From Phycisphaerales bacterium Planc_01 (lineage in GTDB: Bacteria; Planctomycetota; Phycisphaerae; Sedimentisphaerales; Anaerobacaceae), in NCBI GenBank assembly GCA_001603075.1, contig LVBB01000148.1, forward strand, positions 62,001 to 126,000: a stretch of 64,000 nucleotides of DNA, read 5' to 3'. The stretch's first letter is position 1, and each line of letters starts with the position of its first letter. Shown here in pieces: positions 46,437 to 55,760 of the stretch. The translations under genes were made by a program, and so were the position numbers. A model generated the notes under the pieces. That model was not told the DNA's origin. It worked only from the letters and a program-made list of their open reading frames with translations, and made no database searches.

Positions 46437-46460
46437 GGGCGAATGATGATTCGCCCCTAC
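46437..46460 (+). repeat. Palindromic repeat, family 1, copy D
   Basis: Same core with CTAC. It supplies the TAG stop (46459-46457) of the apiosidase-like gene and sits 24 bases upstream of the xseA start. Confidence 0.8.
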
Positions 46461-47833
46461 GGGCGCACCAGGACCACCCAGTAGTCCTTCGAGGGACACT
46501 CCAGCGTCAGCACGCCGGGCTTCTCTACGCGCTGCGGCTCGGACCATTCGGACTTGAGCACGTTGAGCCACTGCACGGTCGCCGGGCCCTTCAGCGCGCG
46601 GGCATCGAGCGTCACTTGACCGCCGTCGGGGAAGCAGACCGCGTACTCAGTCCCCGGATTGGCGAAGCAATAGGCCTCGTTGGCTTCGCGCTCGCCGAGC
46701 AGGTCGTTGTGCGGCTCGCACGCAAAGACCCGCATCCGATCCGTGATCATTCGCATGCTGCGGATGTTGGCCTGGGCCTTGTCCCCCAACCCCAGCCCGG
46801 AGTCGGGCCGGTGGAACCGGGCCGAGGCCAGTCCGCCGAAGATGTTGCGCCAGAAGCGCTCCATCGCGTCGCGGTCGTTGCCGAAGGGGCCGGTGTCGGC
46901 GCCGTAGATCTTCGTGTTGTTCAGCGGTCGCGGCCGGTCGGCGATCCGCGCCCGCTGCTTCTGGGCGTTGTCCCAGTGGGCCTGGCCCTTCTGGTGGTTG
47001 TTCTGCGAGATGTCGATGAAGGAGTACAGCTCCGGATGGTCGAACGTCGCGCGGTGCGAGGCGTGCGCCAGGTCCCAGGCGTCCCACATCTCGGTGGTGT
47101 GGACCTTCACGCCGGCGGCCTTGGCCTTGGCCTGGATGTAGCGGGCCCAGTAGGCGCCCCAGGCGGGCTGGCCGGAGGTCTCGTTGTCCATGCAGTACAG
47201 CACGTTGCCGCGCTTCAGCGAGTGCGAGAGCATCTTGTCCACGAACCGCTGCTGGTACGGCAGCACGACGGCGTTGTTTCGCTGTTCGGGCGTGGTGAAG
47301 AAGAACGGCTGCTCGTTGCTGCCCGGATGGTTCGGATACCGCTCGGCCAAGCCCGAGGCCTCGAACGTGTAGTTGACGTTGTTCTTCGGATTGTGCGGGC
47401 TCACGTCCCAGTGCTCGCGCGAGTAGTCGAAGCGGTCCCAGACCTCGATCTGGACGATGATGTCACGCTCTGCCGTCAGCGCCAGCAGGCTCTCGAACCG
47501 CCGCCAGTACTCGTCGTTCCAGCGGTCCAGGTCGTACTTGCCGTCGGGCCGCTTGGCGAACGCCTGGACTTCGAAGCCCCGGTCGATCCGCGCGCTCATC
47601 GTGTTGCGGATGTAGTTGCCGCCGGCGCTCTGGAGCAAGTCGAGGTGATCTTTCAGGTCGGGAATCTGAAACAGGTTGTCGTCCTTGCTGCCCCCGATCA
47701 GCAGGACCGGCTCGCCCTTGTACTGCCAATAGCGCGGATTCGCCGGATAAACGTCGATCGCTCCTTCGGCGAAGACAGCGCCGCAAACGCAAAGCAAGAC
47801 GACAATCCACATGGACGAAGATCGAGATGCCAT
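46457..47833 (-). CDS. Secreted apiosidase/DUF4038-like glycosidase-fold protein
   Basis: A 458-aa protein. The ATG at 47833 has GGAGG about 8 bases upstream; the longer open frame is unlikely. Signal peptide: SMWIVVLLCVCGAVFA. The body resembles GH140/DUF4038 putative barrel enzymes: YWQYKGEPVLLIGGSKDDNLF, IVQIEVWDRFDYSREHW, VLYCMDNETSGQPAWG (a candidate catalytic Glu in NETS) and TKIYGADTGPFG. The C-terminal 90 residues form a beta-sandwich (GGQVTLDARALKG). It probably hydrolyses or binds a plant-type polysaccharide; the substrate is not known. Confidence 0.75.
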   Translation of the reverse strand: MASRSSSMWIVVLLCVCGAVFAEGAIDVYPANPRYWQYKGEPVLLIGGSKDDNLFQIPDLKDHLDLLQSAGGNYIRNTMSARIDRGFEVQAFAKRPDGKYDLDRWNDEYWRRFESLLALTAERDIIVQIEVWDRFDYSREHWDVSPHNPKNNVNYTFEASGLAERYPNHPGSNEQPFFFTTPEQRNNAVVLPYQQRFVDKMLSHSLKRGNVLYCMDNETSGQPAWGAYWARYIQAKAKAAGVKVHTTEMWDAWDLAHASHRATFDHPELYSFIDISQNNHQKGQAHWDNAQKQRARIADRPRPLNNTKIYGADTGPFGNDRDAMERFWRNIFGGLASARFHRPDSGLGLGDKAQANIRSMRMITDRMRVFACEPHNDLLGEREANEAYCFANPGTEYAVCFPDGGQVTLDARALKGPATVQWLNVLKSEWSEPQRVEKPGVLTLECPSKDYWVVLVRP

Positions 47834-48068
47834 GGGCGTTTCCTCCAAGACACGATTCCATTGACGACGGCTCAACAATCCCATGACGCCGATTATACGG
47901 GCCGCCACCGCCCGCATCAATCCCGTTTGCCGGACCGAATCCCTCCGGCGCACGATTGGGCTTCACGTCTTCGACGCAGGCGAGTATCATGCCGGCGTCG
48001 CGGACGGCGACCGTTCGGGAGTCCCCGGAGTTGCCGGCAGTGCGACAGGACGGAAACACAGAGCCGAT

Positions 48069-49163
48069 ATGAGCGAATCTGAGCGATTGGGCGACGGCGC
48101 CGGGCCGCCGTGGAAGCCGCCGCGGCGGCCCCGGTATCGCGGCACACATCCCCGGGACTTTCGCGAGAAGTACAAGGAGCGAAACATCGAGGCCCATCCG
48201 GAGATGGCGATGCACCTGCGCGCCAAGGGCAAGACGCCGGCGGGAAGCCACGTGCCCGTCATGATCGAGCAGGTCGTCGCTCACCTGCATCCGGCCCCGG
48301 GCGAAATCGTCGTCGATTGTACGCTCGGCTATGGCGGCCACGCCCTGGAATTCGCGCGGCGGATCGGGCCGGGCGGCCGGCTGATTGGCCTCGACGTCGA
48401 TCGGATCGAGCTGGAACGTACGCGAGAGCGACTGAGCGGGATCGGCGTACCTGCAAGCTTCCACCGCAGCAACTTCGCCGGTGTGGACGCCGTTCTGGCA
48501 AAGGAAGGGCTCGACGGCTGCGATGTCCTTTTCGCCGACCTCGGGGTTTCGAGCATGCAGATCGACGATCCCGATCGCGGCATGAGCTACAAGCACGAAG
48601 GTCCACTCGATCTGCGGATGGACGACCGCCTCCAGCGGACCGGGGCGGACCTCGTCCGGACTCTGGGCGAAGGAGAGCTGGCCGAGACCCTGCGCGACCT
48701 GGCCGACGAGCCGGACGCCGAGAAGATCGCAAGAGCCATTGTCGTGCGACGCGCCGCAGAGCCGCTGACGCGCACCTCGCATCTCGTCGAGCTGGTCCTG
48801 GCGGTCAAGGGCTTGACGACTGCGAGTTGGCACAAGCAGCGGGCCTCGCACCCCGCCCTGCTGCACCCGGCCGCACGTACGTTCCAGGCGTTCCGCATTC
48901 TGGTCAATGACGAGTTGGGCTGCCTCAAGAGGCTGCTGGGCCTGGCCCCCTACTGCCTGCGTCCAGGAGGCCGCATCGGCATCATCACGTTCCACAGCGG
49001 CGAAGACCGTCTCGTCAAGCGGTCGTTTCGGGAAGGCGTACGGACGGGCCTGTATTACGCCGCCGCCGAAGAGGTCATCGTACCGCAGCGCGCCGAGGTC
49101 GCATCGAACCCCCGCAGCGCCTCCGCCAAGTTCCGCTGGGCCGCCACAGAGCCCACCCGTTGA
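48069..49163 (+). CDS. rsmH: 16S rRNA (cytosine-1402-N4)-methyltransferase RsmH
   Basis: A 364-aa protein. The frame opens upstream, but MSESERLG (48069) is the first plausible start. Residues about 55 onward match RsmH: HVPVMIEQVVAHL, VVDCTLGYGGHALEFARR, GLDVDRIEL, FADLGVSSMQIDDPDRGMSY, LHPAARTFQAFRILVNDEL and IITFHSGEDRLVKRSF. A basic 55-residue N-terminal extension (PPRRPRYRGTHPRDFREKYKE) is unusual compared with E. coli. It methylates C1402 of 16S rRNA. There is no mraZ, ftsL or mur gene beside it, which fits Planctomycetota lacking a standard divisome. Confidence 0.95.
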   Translation: MSESERLGDGAGPPWKPPRRPRYRGTHPRDFREKYKERNIEAHPEMAMHLRAKGKTPAGSHVPVMIEQVVAHLHPAPGEIVVDCTLGYGGHALEFARRIGPGGRLIGLDVDRIELERTRERLSGIGVPASFHRSNFAGVDAVLAKEGLDGCDVLFADLGVSSMQIDDPDRGMSYKHEGPLDLRMDDRLQRTGADLVRTLGEGELAETLRDLADEPDAEKIARAIVVRRAAEPLTRTSHLVELVLAVKGLTTASWHKQRASHPALLHPAARTFQAFRILVNDELGCLKRLLGLAPYCLRPGGRIGIITFHSGEDRLVKRSFREGVRTGLYYAAAEEVIVPQRAEVASNPRSASAKFRWAATEPTR

Positions 49164-49629
49164 TCCGCAGCGTCCCCGATCTGTCAGGGTAGAGCCCGCC
49201 AGATGTCGAGGCCGCAACCAGGAATCTGGTTGAACGGGAACCGCCTGTCTGCTATAAAACGAAAAGGGTTGGCATGTGCACTCCGTGGGAGGATGCCCCG
49301 ACTCCACGCGAGGCACGTCTCAGACCCGGACATCGGAGGCCCTGATGCAGGGTGTGGTTGCTGACACACGCTTCAGGGGGGAACCGAGTGCCCAGTTCAC
49401 GCGGCATTCGTCAGATCACCTCTTCCTTCATTGCGCTATACGTATTTCTACGTAGAAAGGAGGTCTCGGGCAGACTCTGCATGCCTTCGTCGCGGGACGA
49501 AACGGTTCGAGCAAGGAGCAACGTACGATCGTCGTAAAGAAGGACTGCGCCGAGTTGCACGAGAAAGGCCCGTCCCGGCGCGGTGCCGAAGCATCGGTGT
49601 TCTGAGTCTTTGCTGAAGGAGGAACCGCC
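49164..49629. other. Intergenic region upstream of the LamG/discoidin gene
   Basis: No convincing gene on either strand. It must hold the promoter of the 49630 gene; TATAAA occurs near 49254 and GGAGGA precedes the start codon. The region from 49290 to 49400 is GC-rich with short inverted segments, but I recognise no riboswitch or ncRNA. Confidence 0.45.
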
Positions 49630-52509
49630 ATGTGTAGAAGACCGATCCATCTGGTTGCCTGCGTCCTGCTGCTGGGTTTGGCCGGCAGGGTCTGCGCCAA
49701 TCTGATGGCATACTGGAATCTTGACGAGGGTGCAGGCACGGTGGTCCGAGACCGCTCCGGAAACGGCAACCATGGCACGGTCCATGGGGCGACCTGGACC
49801 CAAGGCAGATACAAGGGCGCCCTGGAGTTCAACGGCGTAGACAACTATGTTGAAGTGCCCGCGTCCGAGAGTCTTGCGATCGAGGGCCACGTGACAATCG
49901 CGGCGTGGATCCGGTGGCTCAACGCCGGCGACGTCTGGCTGTGTATCATGGCGAACGGCCAGCAGAACGGACCATGGGAGAACTACGGCATGTTCGTCAA
50001 CCGAGACTCGCGCTTCGTCTACTTCACCCTTTCGTTGGACGGCGGCCATGTGGTGCAACAGACGCCGAACAATATGACAGAACCGGACCAATGGCAGCAT
50101 GTCTGCGCCTCCTGGGATGGCGCTGCTGCCAGGGTCTATGTGGACGGAGAGATGAGGCTGGAACAGGCCCAGGCCGGATCGCTCGTTCCTCCGAGGCTCC
50201 CGCTTCGCATCGGGCATCGCACCGGCAGCTCCCATTACTATCACGGGATGATCGACGATGTCGCCGTCTTCGACCACGCACTGACGGAGCAGGAAGTCCA
50301 GAGAATTATGGAGGGCCTGGCACCGGCTGAACTGGCCTCCGACCCTCGACCAGAGGATGAGGCGGTCGATGTGCCGCGGGACGAAGTTCTCCGTTGGGCC
50401 CCCGGCGAGTTCGCCGCGACCCATGACGTGTACTTCGGGACCTCGTTTGACGACGTCAACGATGCCAGCCGAAGCGATCCGAGGGGTACGCTGGTCAGCC
50501 AGGGCCAAACCGCCGCCGGCTACGATCCGGCCGGCCTTCTGGACTTCGGCACGACCTACCACTGGCGAATCGACGAGGTCAACGCCCCGCCGAGCAATAC
50601 GATCTACACGGGCGAAGTCTGGAGTTTTACCACCGAGCCATTCGCCTATCCGGTGACCAACGTCCTGGCCAGCAGCAACGGTGTTTCCGAGGCGGCAGCA
50701 GGCCCGCAGAACACGGTCAACGGCTCCGGCTTGAACGCCGCCGATCAGCACTCGACCAACAGTGCGGACATGTGGCTGGCCAGACCCGGCGACGAACCGC
50801 TCTACATCCAGTATGAGTTCGACCGCGTCTACAAGCTCCACCAGATGCTCGTCTGGAACTACAACGTCCAGTTTGAGCTGCTCCTGGGCTTCGGGCTCAA
50901 AGACGTAACCGTCGAGCACTCCATAGACGCAGAGGACTGGACCGTATTGGGCGACGTCGAACTCGCCAGGGCCACTGCAAGCGCCACGTACGAGGCCAAC
51001 ACGACCGTCGCGTTTGACGGTGTGGCCGCCCGATACGTCCGTCTGACCGTCAACAGCGGCTGGGGCACGATGGGGCAGCTCGGACTCAGCGAGGTCCGGT
51101 TCCTTTTCGTCCCGGCGCAGCCCCGCGAGCCCAAGCCGGCCGACGGCGACGCGGACGTGGAGGTCGGCAGCTCGCTGAGCTGGCGAGCCGGTCGTGACGC
51201 GATCTCGCATGAGGTCTACCTCGGTGAGGATGCCGACGGCCTGGCCCTGGCCGGTACGGTCGCCGGCACGGCCTTCGCTCCGGGCAATCTGGAGTTCGGC
51301 AGCACCTATTACTGGAAGGTCGATGCGATCAACCCGGCGGATGCGAACCCGGTCTGGAGCAGCGCGACGTGGAGCTTCTCGACGCAGGAGTACGCATGGA
51401 TCGACGGGTTCGAGACCTACGACGACGACGTCGATGCCGGCACGGCGATCTTCGACACATGGCTCGACGGCTGGGTCAACAACACCGGCTCGACGGTGGG
51501 GTATCTCAACTCGCCGTTCGCCGAGCAGACCATCGTTCGCACCGGCCGCCAGTCGATGCCGTTGCAGTACGACAACACGAACTCGCCGTTCTACTCGGAG
51601 GCCGAGAGAGCGTTCGATACATCCCAGAACTGGACCGGCAACGGAGCCGATACGCTGGTGCTGTACGTGCACGGCAATGCTCCCGGTTTCCTGGAAACCG
51701 CTGACGGCATCATCATGAACGCCATCGGCGCCGACATCTGGGACAGCGCCGACCAGTTCCGCTTCGCATACAGAAGCCTCAGCGGCGACGGCTCGATCGT
51801 GGTGCGGGTCGACAGCGTGGTTCGCAGCCACGAATGGGCGAAGGCCGGCGTGATGATCCGCGAAACGCTGGAGCCCGGGTCCAGGCACGCCTTCGTGGCG
51901 GTGACGCCGACACCATCGCACGGGATTTCGTTCCAGCGTCGCCCGGTCGCCGCCGCGGCCAGCGCCAATACGGACGTGGCCGACATCGCGATCCCGCACT
52001 GGATCCGACTGACCCGCACCGGCAACGTCTTCACGGCGCAACAGTCGGAAGATGGCGTGAACTGGGTCGAAATCGCGGTCAGTCCGGCCCTGGAGATTCC
52101 GATGGCCGCCAACGTCCATATCGGTTTGGCGCTGACCAGCCACGACACAGCGATCTCGACGGCGGCGGAGTTCTCGAACCTGACGATCACCGGCGCCGCA
52201 ACAGGCGACTGGCAGACGGCGGAGATCGGCGCGGTTCAGCCTGTGGGAAATTCGGCCGAGTCGATGTACGTTCACGTTGAAGACGCCACGGGCCAGAGCG
52301 CGACGGTCGTGAGTGCGGATGCGGCAATCACGGCTCGCCCGTCATGGCAGCAGTGGAGAATCCCGTACGGTTCTTTGGCGGGCGTGAACCTGAGCCGGGT
52401 TCAGAAAGTGTTCATCGGCGTGGGCAGCAAGACCAATCCGACGGCCGGCGGCAAGGGCACGGTCTACGTGGACGACGTCGGCTACGGCCGCCCCGCCGAG
52501 ACCGAGTGA
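49630..52509 (+). CDS. Large secreted LamG/discoidin modular protein
   Basis: A 959-aa protein. GGAGG lies 7 bases before the ATG. Signal peptide: LVACVLLLGLAGRVCA. Residues about 25-220 form a LamG/concanavalin-like domain (AYWNLDEGAGTVVRDRSGNGNHG...GMIDDVAVFDHALTEQEV). An FN3-like module follows (THDVYFGTSFDDV...TYHWRIDEV), then a discoidin-like domain (YEFDRVYKLHQMLVWNYNVQ), a second FN3-like module, and C-terminal beta domains (FETYDDDVDAG, SGDGSIVVRVDSV, KGTVYVDDVGYG). No catalytic motif; probably a surface or exported glycan-binding protein. Its module order overlaps that of the 698-3442 protein. Confidence 0.87.
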   Translation: MCRRPIHLVACVLLLGLAGRVCANLMAYWNLDEGAGTVVRDRSGNGNHGTVHGATWTQGRYKGALEFNGVDNYVEVPASESLAIEGHVTIAAWIRWLNAGDVWLCIMANGQQNGPWENYGMFVNRDSRFVYFTLSLDGGHVVQQTPNNMTEPDQWQHVCASWDGAAARVYVDGEMRLEQAQAGSLVPPRLPLRIGHRTGSSHYYHGMIDDVAVFDHALTEQEVQRIMEGLAPAELASDPRPEDEAVDVPRDEVLRWAPGEFAATHDVYFGTSFDDVNDASRSDPRGTLVSQGQTAAGYDPAGLLDFGTTYHWRIDEVNAPPSNTIYTGEVWSFTTEPFAYPVTNVLASSNGVSEAAAGPQNTVNGSGLNAADQHSTNSADMWLARPGDEPLYIQYEFDRVYKLHQMLVWNYNVQFELLLGFGLKDVTVEHSIDAEDWTVLGDVELARATASATYEANTTVAFDGVAARYVRLTVNSGWGTMGQLGLSEVRFLFVPAQPREPKPADGDADVEVGSSLSWRAGRDAISHEVYLGEDADGLALAGTVAGTAFAPGNLEFGSTYYWKVDAINPADANPVWSSATWSFSTQEYAWIDGFETYDDDVDAGTAIFDTWLDGWVNNTGSTVGYLNSPFAEQTIVRTGRQSMPLQYDNTNSPFYSEAERAFDTSQNWTGNGADTLVLYVHGNAPGFLETADGIIMNAIGADIWDSADQFRFAYRSLSGDGSIVVRVDSVVRSHEWAKAGVMIRETLEPGSRHAFVAVTPTPSHGISFQRRPVAAAASANTDVADIAIPHWIRLTRTGNVFTAQQSEDGVNWVEIAVSPALEIPMAANVHIGLALTSHDTAISTAAEFSNLTITGAATGDWQTAEIGAVQPVGNSAESMYVHVEDATGQSATVVSADAAITARPSWQQWRIPYGSLAGVNLSRVQKVFIGVGSKTNPTAGGKGTVYVDDVGYGRPAETE

Positions 52510-52559
52510 CCGGCGGCTGTGCCAATGGCCGAAGCGATCCACCTGTGAACGTGGCAGGA

Positions 52560-52584
52560 GGGGCTGCAAGCCGCTTGCAGCCCC
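52560..52584 (+). terminator. Intrinsic-type terminator hairpin
   Basis: GGGGCTGCAAG (52560-52570), loop CCG, and CTTGCAGCCCC (52574-52584) form a perfect 11-bp stem, followed by TTCTGT. It lies 50 bases after the LamG/discoidin gene. The T-tract is weak. Confidence 0.65.
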
Positions 52585-52733
52585 TTCTGTCATACGACGA
52601 GACGGGAATGGGCCGCCGGGCACCGGATCGAATCCGCCAGTCGATTGCGGTTGTCAGGCGGGCGAAATCGTGGTATGTATGGATTTGTCGGGAGAAACGA
52701 ACGCGTTGTCGATCGGTCGATAAGGAGATGATG

Positions 52734-53087
52734 ATGCCGTTGATTCAGCTTGCGACCTCGTGCGATCTGTCGGACCGCAGCAAGAAGGAGTCCATCGCCA
52801 AGGGCCTGTCGCGTCTGGCGGCCGAAGGGACGGGCAAGCCGGAGCAATACGTCATGGCGTGCGTTCAGGACAAGGCGACCATGACGATGGCGGGCGAGAG
52901 CGGCCCCTGCGCTCTGGTGGCCGTCAAGGGGATCGGGGGACTGAGTCCGTCGGTCAATCAGAACCTCACCAGCCGGATCTGCCAGATGCTCCACGAGGAG
53001 CTGGCGATCCCGACAGACCGCATCTACGTGACATTCGAGGAGCTGGCCGCCACCGCCTGGGGCTGGGACCGTCACACCTTCGGGTAA
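52734..53087 (+). CDS. MIF/tautomerase-superfamily protein
   Basis: A 117-residue protein, normal length for the family. I chose the third of three consecutive ATGs (52734), 6 bases after AAGGAG, because the encoded MPLIQL puts the catalytic proline directly after Met, as the family requires. KPEQYVMACVQDKATMTMAG and IPTDRIYVTFEELAATAWGWDRHTFG match macrophage-migration-inhibitory-factor-like tautomerases. It probably tautomerises keto/enol acids; the natural substrate is unknown. It is convergent with the methyltransferase gene, stops 2 bases apart. Confidence 0.9.
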   Translation: MPLIQLATSCDLSDRSKKESIAKGLSRLAAEGTGKPEQYVMACVQDKATMTMAGESGPCALVAVKGIGGLSPSVNQNLTSRICQMLHEELAIPTDRIYVTFEELAATAWGWDRHTFG

Positions 53088-53089
53088 GG

Positions 53090-53899
53090 CTATGCGCTCT
53101 TCACGGCGACGGCCTTGAAGAAGGTGTAGCAGAAGACGCCGTCGGGCTCGGTCGTGCGGTAGAGATCGCGAACGCCTTCGTCGAAATCCGACGCATCCAC
53201 GAGGCCGGCCTCCAGCGCCGCCGCTCGCACGCCCTCGACCATCGCAGTGAACGTCTTGCAGGTGAAGCCGTCGACCAAGTCGGGCCGGCTCGCATCGACG
53301 TACACCATCCGCGGCGAGACCCGGACACCATCGAAGCCGGCCTCGGTGAGCAGCGGAAATAACTGGCGGCCGATGTTCGCGTTGCCTCCCGCCTGTCTCT
53401 GCAACTCGACCTGGCAGCGAATCGCGGCGTGGGCCTTGGCGCTATCAGGATGGAAATACGTCGAGCCGTGGTCGCCTTCGATCGCGGTCATCGAGCCGCC
53501 GACCTTGAGCAGCTTCTTCAGTTCCACCAGGGCGCGAACGGGCTCGGCAAGGTGTTCGAGCACGAAGCAGACGAAGACGTGGTCGAATGACTCCGGCTCG
53601 AACGGCAGGCCGAAGATGTCACCCTGGCGGAACGTGACGTTCGTCAGGCGGGCCGCCGCCACCGCCGCCTGCGCCTGGGCGATGGAATGCTCGGAAATAT
53701 CAACGGAGATGATCTGCGCGCCGGGGCTGTTTCGCGCCAAGGTCACCGTCTGGGCCCCGACGCCGCAGCCGGCCTCCAGGACGGTGGTCCCGGCGGCATA
53801 GGCGGTGTCACCGTGCAGCAGTTGCACCAGCGTCGAGGCCTGGTCCTGCAATCGCGTGTTCTCGCGTGGATCATATCCGTGTACGTACCTTCGTGCCAT
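53090..53899 (-). CDS. Class I SAM-dependent methyltransferase
   Basis: A 269-aa protein. The ATG at 53899 has AGGAAG 7 bases upstream. VLEAGCGVGAQTVTLARN is SAM motif I; IISVDISEHSIAQA, FDHVFVCFVLEHLAEP and LLKVGGSMTAIEGDHGS complete the UbiE-like fold. The substrate is not inferable. Its start lies 13 bases downstream of the GT9 gene's stop, so the two are probably co-transcribed. Confidence 0.88.
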   Translation of the reverse strand: MARRYVHGYDPRENTRLQDQASTLVQLLHGDTAYAAGTTVLEAGCGVGAQTVTLARNSPGAQIISVDISEHSIAQAQAAVAAARLTNVTFRQGDIFGLPFEPESFDHVFVCFVLEHLAEPVRALVELKKLLKVGGSMTAIEGDHGSTYFHPDSAKAHAAIRCQVELQRQAGGNANIGRQLFPLLTEAGFDGVRVSPRMVYVDASRPDLVDGFTCKTFTAMVEGVRAAALEAGLVDASDFDEGVRDLYRTTEPDGVFCYTFFKAVAVKSA

Positions 53900-53912
53900 C
53901 GATTCGCTTCCT

Positions 53913-54953
53913 TCAGGAGCCAAGTTGTTCGGCTGCACGCGCGTAGACCTCTTCGAGCGTGATGTGCTCGATCGCGTGGGCGGGATCGGCGCTGCGGACG
54001 GCCATGCCGCGAGCTTCGACGTCGCAGCCGACGACGCATTCGGGCCGGCGATAGGGGCCGACGCGGAGCGGGTTGGACCAACTGAACATCATCACGAGCG
54101 GCCGGCCGAGGGCGGCGGCGATGTGGCCGGGCCCGGTGTCGTTGGCGACAACGAGCCGGGCGGATCGGAGCACCTCGACCAGTTCGGGCAACGAGGTCCG
54201 ACCGGCCAGGTTCACGACCCGGCAGGCGGCGTGGGTCTGGATCCGTTCGACCATGATGCGCTCGGCCTTGCTTCCGATCGCGACGACGGCCAGACCGTGG
54301 TCCGACGTCAGCCGGTTGGCCAGGGCGGCGAACCGTTCGGCGGGCCAGCACTTGCTGACCTGGGCCGAGCCGGGGATCAAGACGGCATATCGCAACGGCG
54401 TCAGATCGTTCTGCGCCAGCAGCGTGGCCGCTGAGGCGACCGCATCGGGCTTCTGGGGCAGGACGAACTCGACGCCGAGATCGCAACCGCCCATCGCCTC
54501 GACGAGTTTCATGTAGTAGTCGATCACGTGGACCCACTCGATGCGTCGCGGCACGGTCGTGGTGTAGAAATGGTGGGCGAACTCGCGGCCCCAGACCGGG
54601 CCGAACCGCTGCGGGCAGCCGGACAGCCATGCCAGCGAAGCCGTGCGAAGCAGGCCCTGGAGGTCGAGCGCCGCGTCGAAGTGCCGACGGCGCAGGTCCG
54701 CGATCAGTCCCACGAGGGCCTTCATCGCGCCCGGATGGTACCAGGCCTTGCCCAGCGTCTTGCGGTCAAAATGAACGATCTCGTCGAGGTGCGGGTGGCC
54801 CTCGATCAGCGGCGCAAACGCCGGACGCACCAGCCAGGTGATCCGCGCGGCCGGAAAGCTGCGACGCATCGCTGACAGCGCCGGCAGCGCCATCACGATG
54901 TCACCCAACGAGCTGGGCTTGATCAGAAGAATGTCGTTCCATCCATCAGACAT
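53913..54953 (-). CDS. Glycosyltransferase family 9 (heptosyltransferase-like)
   Basis: A 346-aa protein. ILLIKPSSLGDIVMALPALSAMRRSFP at the N-terminus and the C-terminal VANDTGPGHIAAALGRPLVMMFS are GT9 signatures (ADP-heptose:LPS heptosyltransferases WaaC/WaaF/RfaQ). LIPGSAQVSKCWPAERFAALA is the nucleotide-sugar region. It probably acts at the cytoplasmic membrane on LPS core or another glycolipid, consistent with a Gram-negative envelope. Confidence 0.92.
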   Translation of the reverse strand: MSDGWNDILLIKPSSLGDIVMALPALSAMRRSFPAARITWLVRPAFAPLIEGHPHLDEIVHFDRKTLGKAWYHPGAMKALVGLIADLRRRHFDAALDLQGLLRTASLAWLSGCPQRFGPVWGREFAHHFYTTTVPRRIEWVHVIDYYMKLVEAMGGCDLGVEFVLPQKPDAVASAATLLAQNDLTPLRYAVLIPGSAQVSKCWPAERFAALANRLTSDHGLAVVAIGSKAERIMVERIQTHAACRVVNLAGRTSLPELVEVLRSARLVVANDTGPGHIAAALGRPLVMMFSWSNPLRVGPYRRPECVVGCDVEARGMAVRSADPAHAIEHITLEEVYARAAEQLGS

Positions 54954-55090
54954 AAGTTGCGGATTGTACGCCGAACGCGGCCCTTCGGCAACGGCGATCC
55001 GGCATCGGCGGTTGAAATGTCGCTGCGGGGCGATAGAATGGCGGCCGATGCGCAGAGACGCGTCGAAGTGAGCGATAGAGAGGGCATCGC

Positions 55091-55588
55091 ATGGTGAAGA
55101 AGGGCAAGTACGTATATGAGTGGCCTCGGCCGATGGTGACGGTCGATGCGGCGGTGTTTCGCCTGTCGGGCGGCAAGGCCCGGCTGCTGCTGGTCGAGCG
55201 GAAGAAGGACCCGTACAAAGGCCGTTGGGCGGTGCCCGGCGGATTCATCGAGATGGACGAGGAACTGGAGGACGCCATCGTCCGCGAGCTCGAAGAGGAA
55301 ACGGGTCTGACGGGGGTGGCGCTGGAGCAGTTGCGGGCGTTCGGCACGGTCGGGCGCGACCCGCGCGGGCGGCAGATCACGGTGGTCTTCACAGGAATCG
55401 TCGAGGGGCCCGTCCGCCTCCGCGCCGGCGACGATGCGGCCAAGGCGCGATGGTTCGATATCGACCGCCTGCCCGCCAATCTGGCCTTCGACCACGACCG
55501 GATCGCTCGCGTTGCCATCCGGCGGCTCAAACGCACGAAGGCCTACCGGCACTTGGTGACGGCCTACGGCGGCAAGCGGCGCGCCTGA
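55091..55588 (+). CDS. Nudix hydrolase
   Basis: A 165-aa protein. The Nudix box is complete: GGFIEMDEE then REL-EEE-TGL with the catalytic glutamates (Gx5Ex7REUxEExGU). VTVDAAVFRLSGGKARLLLVERKKDPYKGRWAVPGG and the C-terminal KARWFDIDRLP are typical of ADP-ribose or (d)NTP pyrophosphatase-like members. It is a single cytosolic domain. Substrate is not determinable from sequence. Confidence 0.93.
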   Translation: MVKKGKYVYEWPRPMVTVDAAVFRLSGGKARLLLVERKKDPYKGRWAVPGGFIEMDEELEDAIVRELEEETGLTGVALEQLRAFGTVGRDPRGRQITVVFTGIVEGPVRLRAGDDAAKARWFDIDRLPANLAFDHDRIARVAIRRLKRTKAYRHLVTAYGGKRRA

Positions 55589-55760
55589 CCGGCGGCGGCC
55601 GGGCGAGTCATCAGGAATGATGATCCGCTGTCGGTGTTTTCCACGATTGCACAGAGCGAGAGATTCTGCTAAGGTCTCATGTATATGCTTGGATCGTCGC
55701 GAGCCTCGCGACGAAGGCAATGGAAGCCGCGACAGGCACCCGGAAGGAGGATGGGAAAAG

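Noticed and set aside
49411-52275. 954-codon open frame on the minus strand
   Set aside because: It is the shadow of the LamG/discoidin gene in a high-GC region: no family motif, no ribosome site, low-complexity Arg/Gly/Val-rich translation. The plus strand has a signal peptide and recognisable domains.
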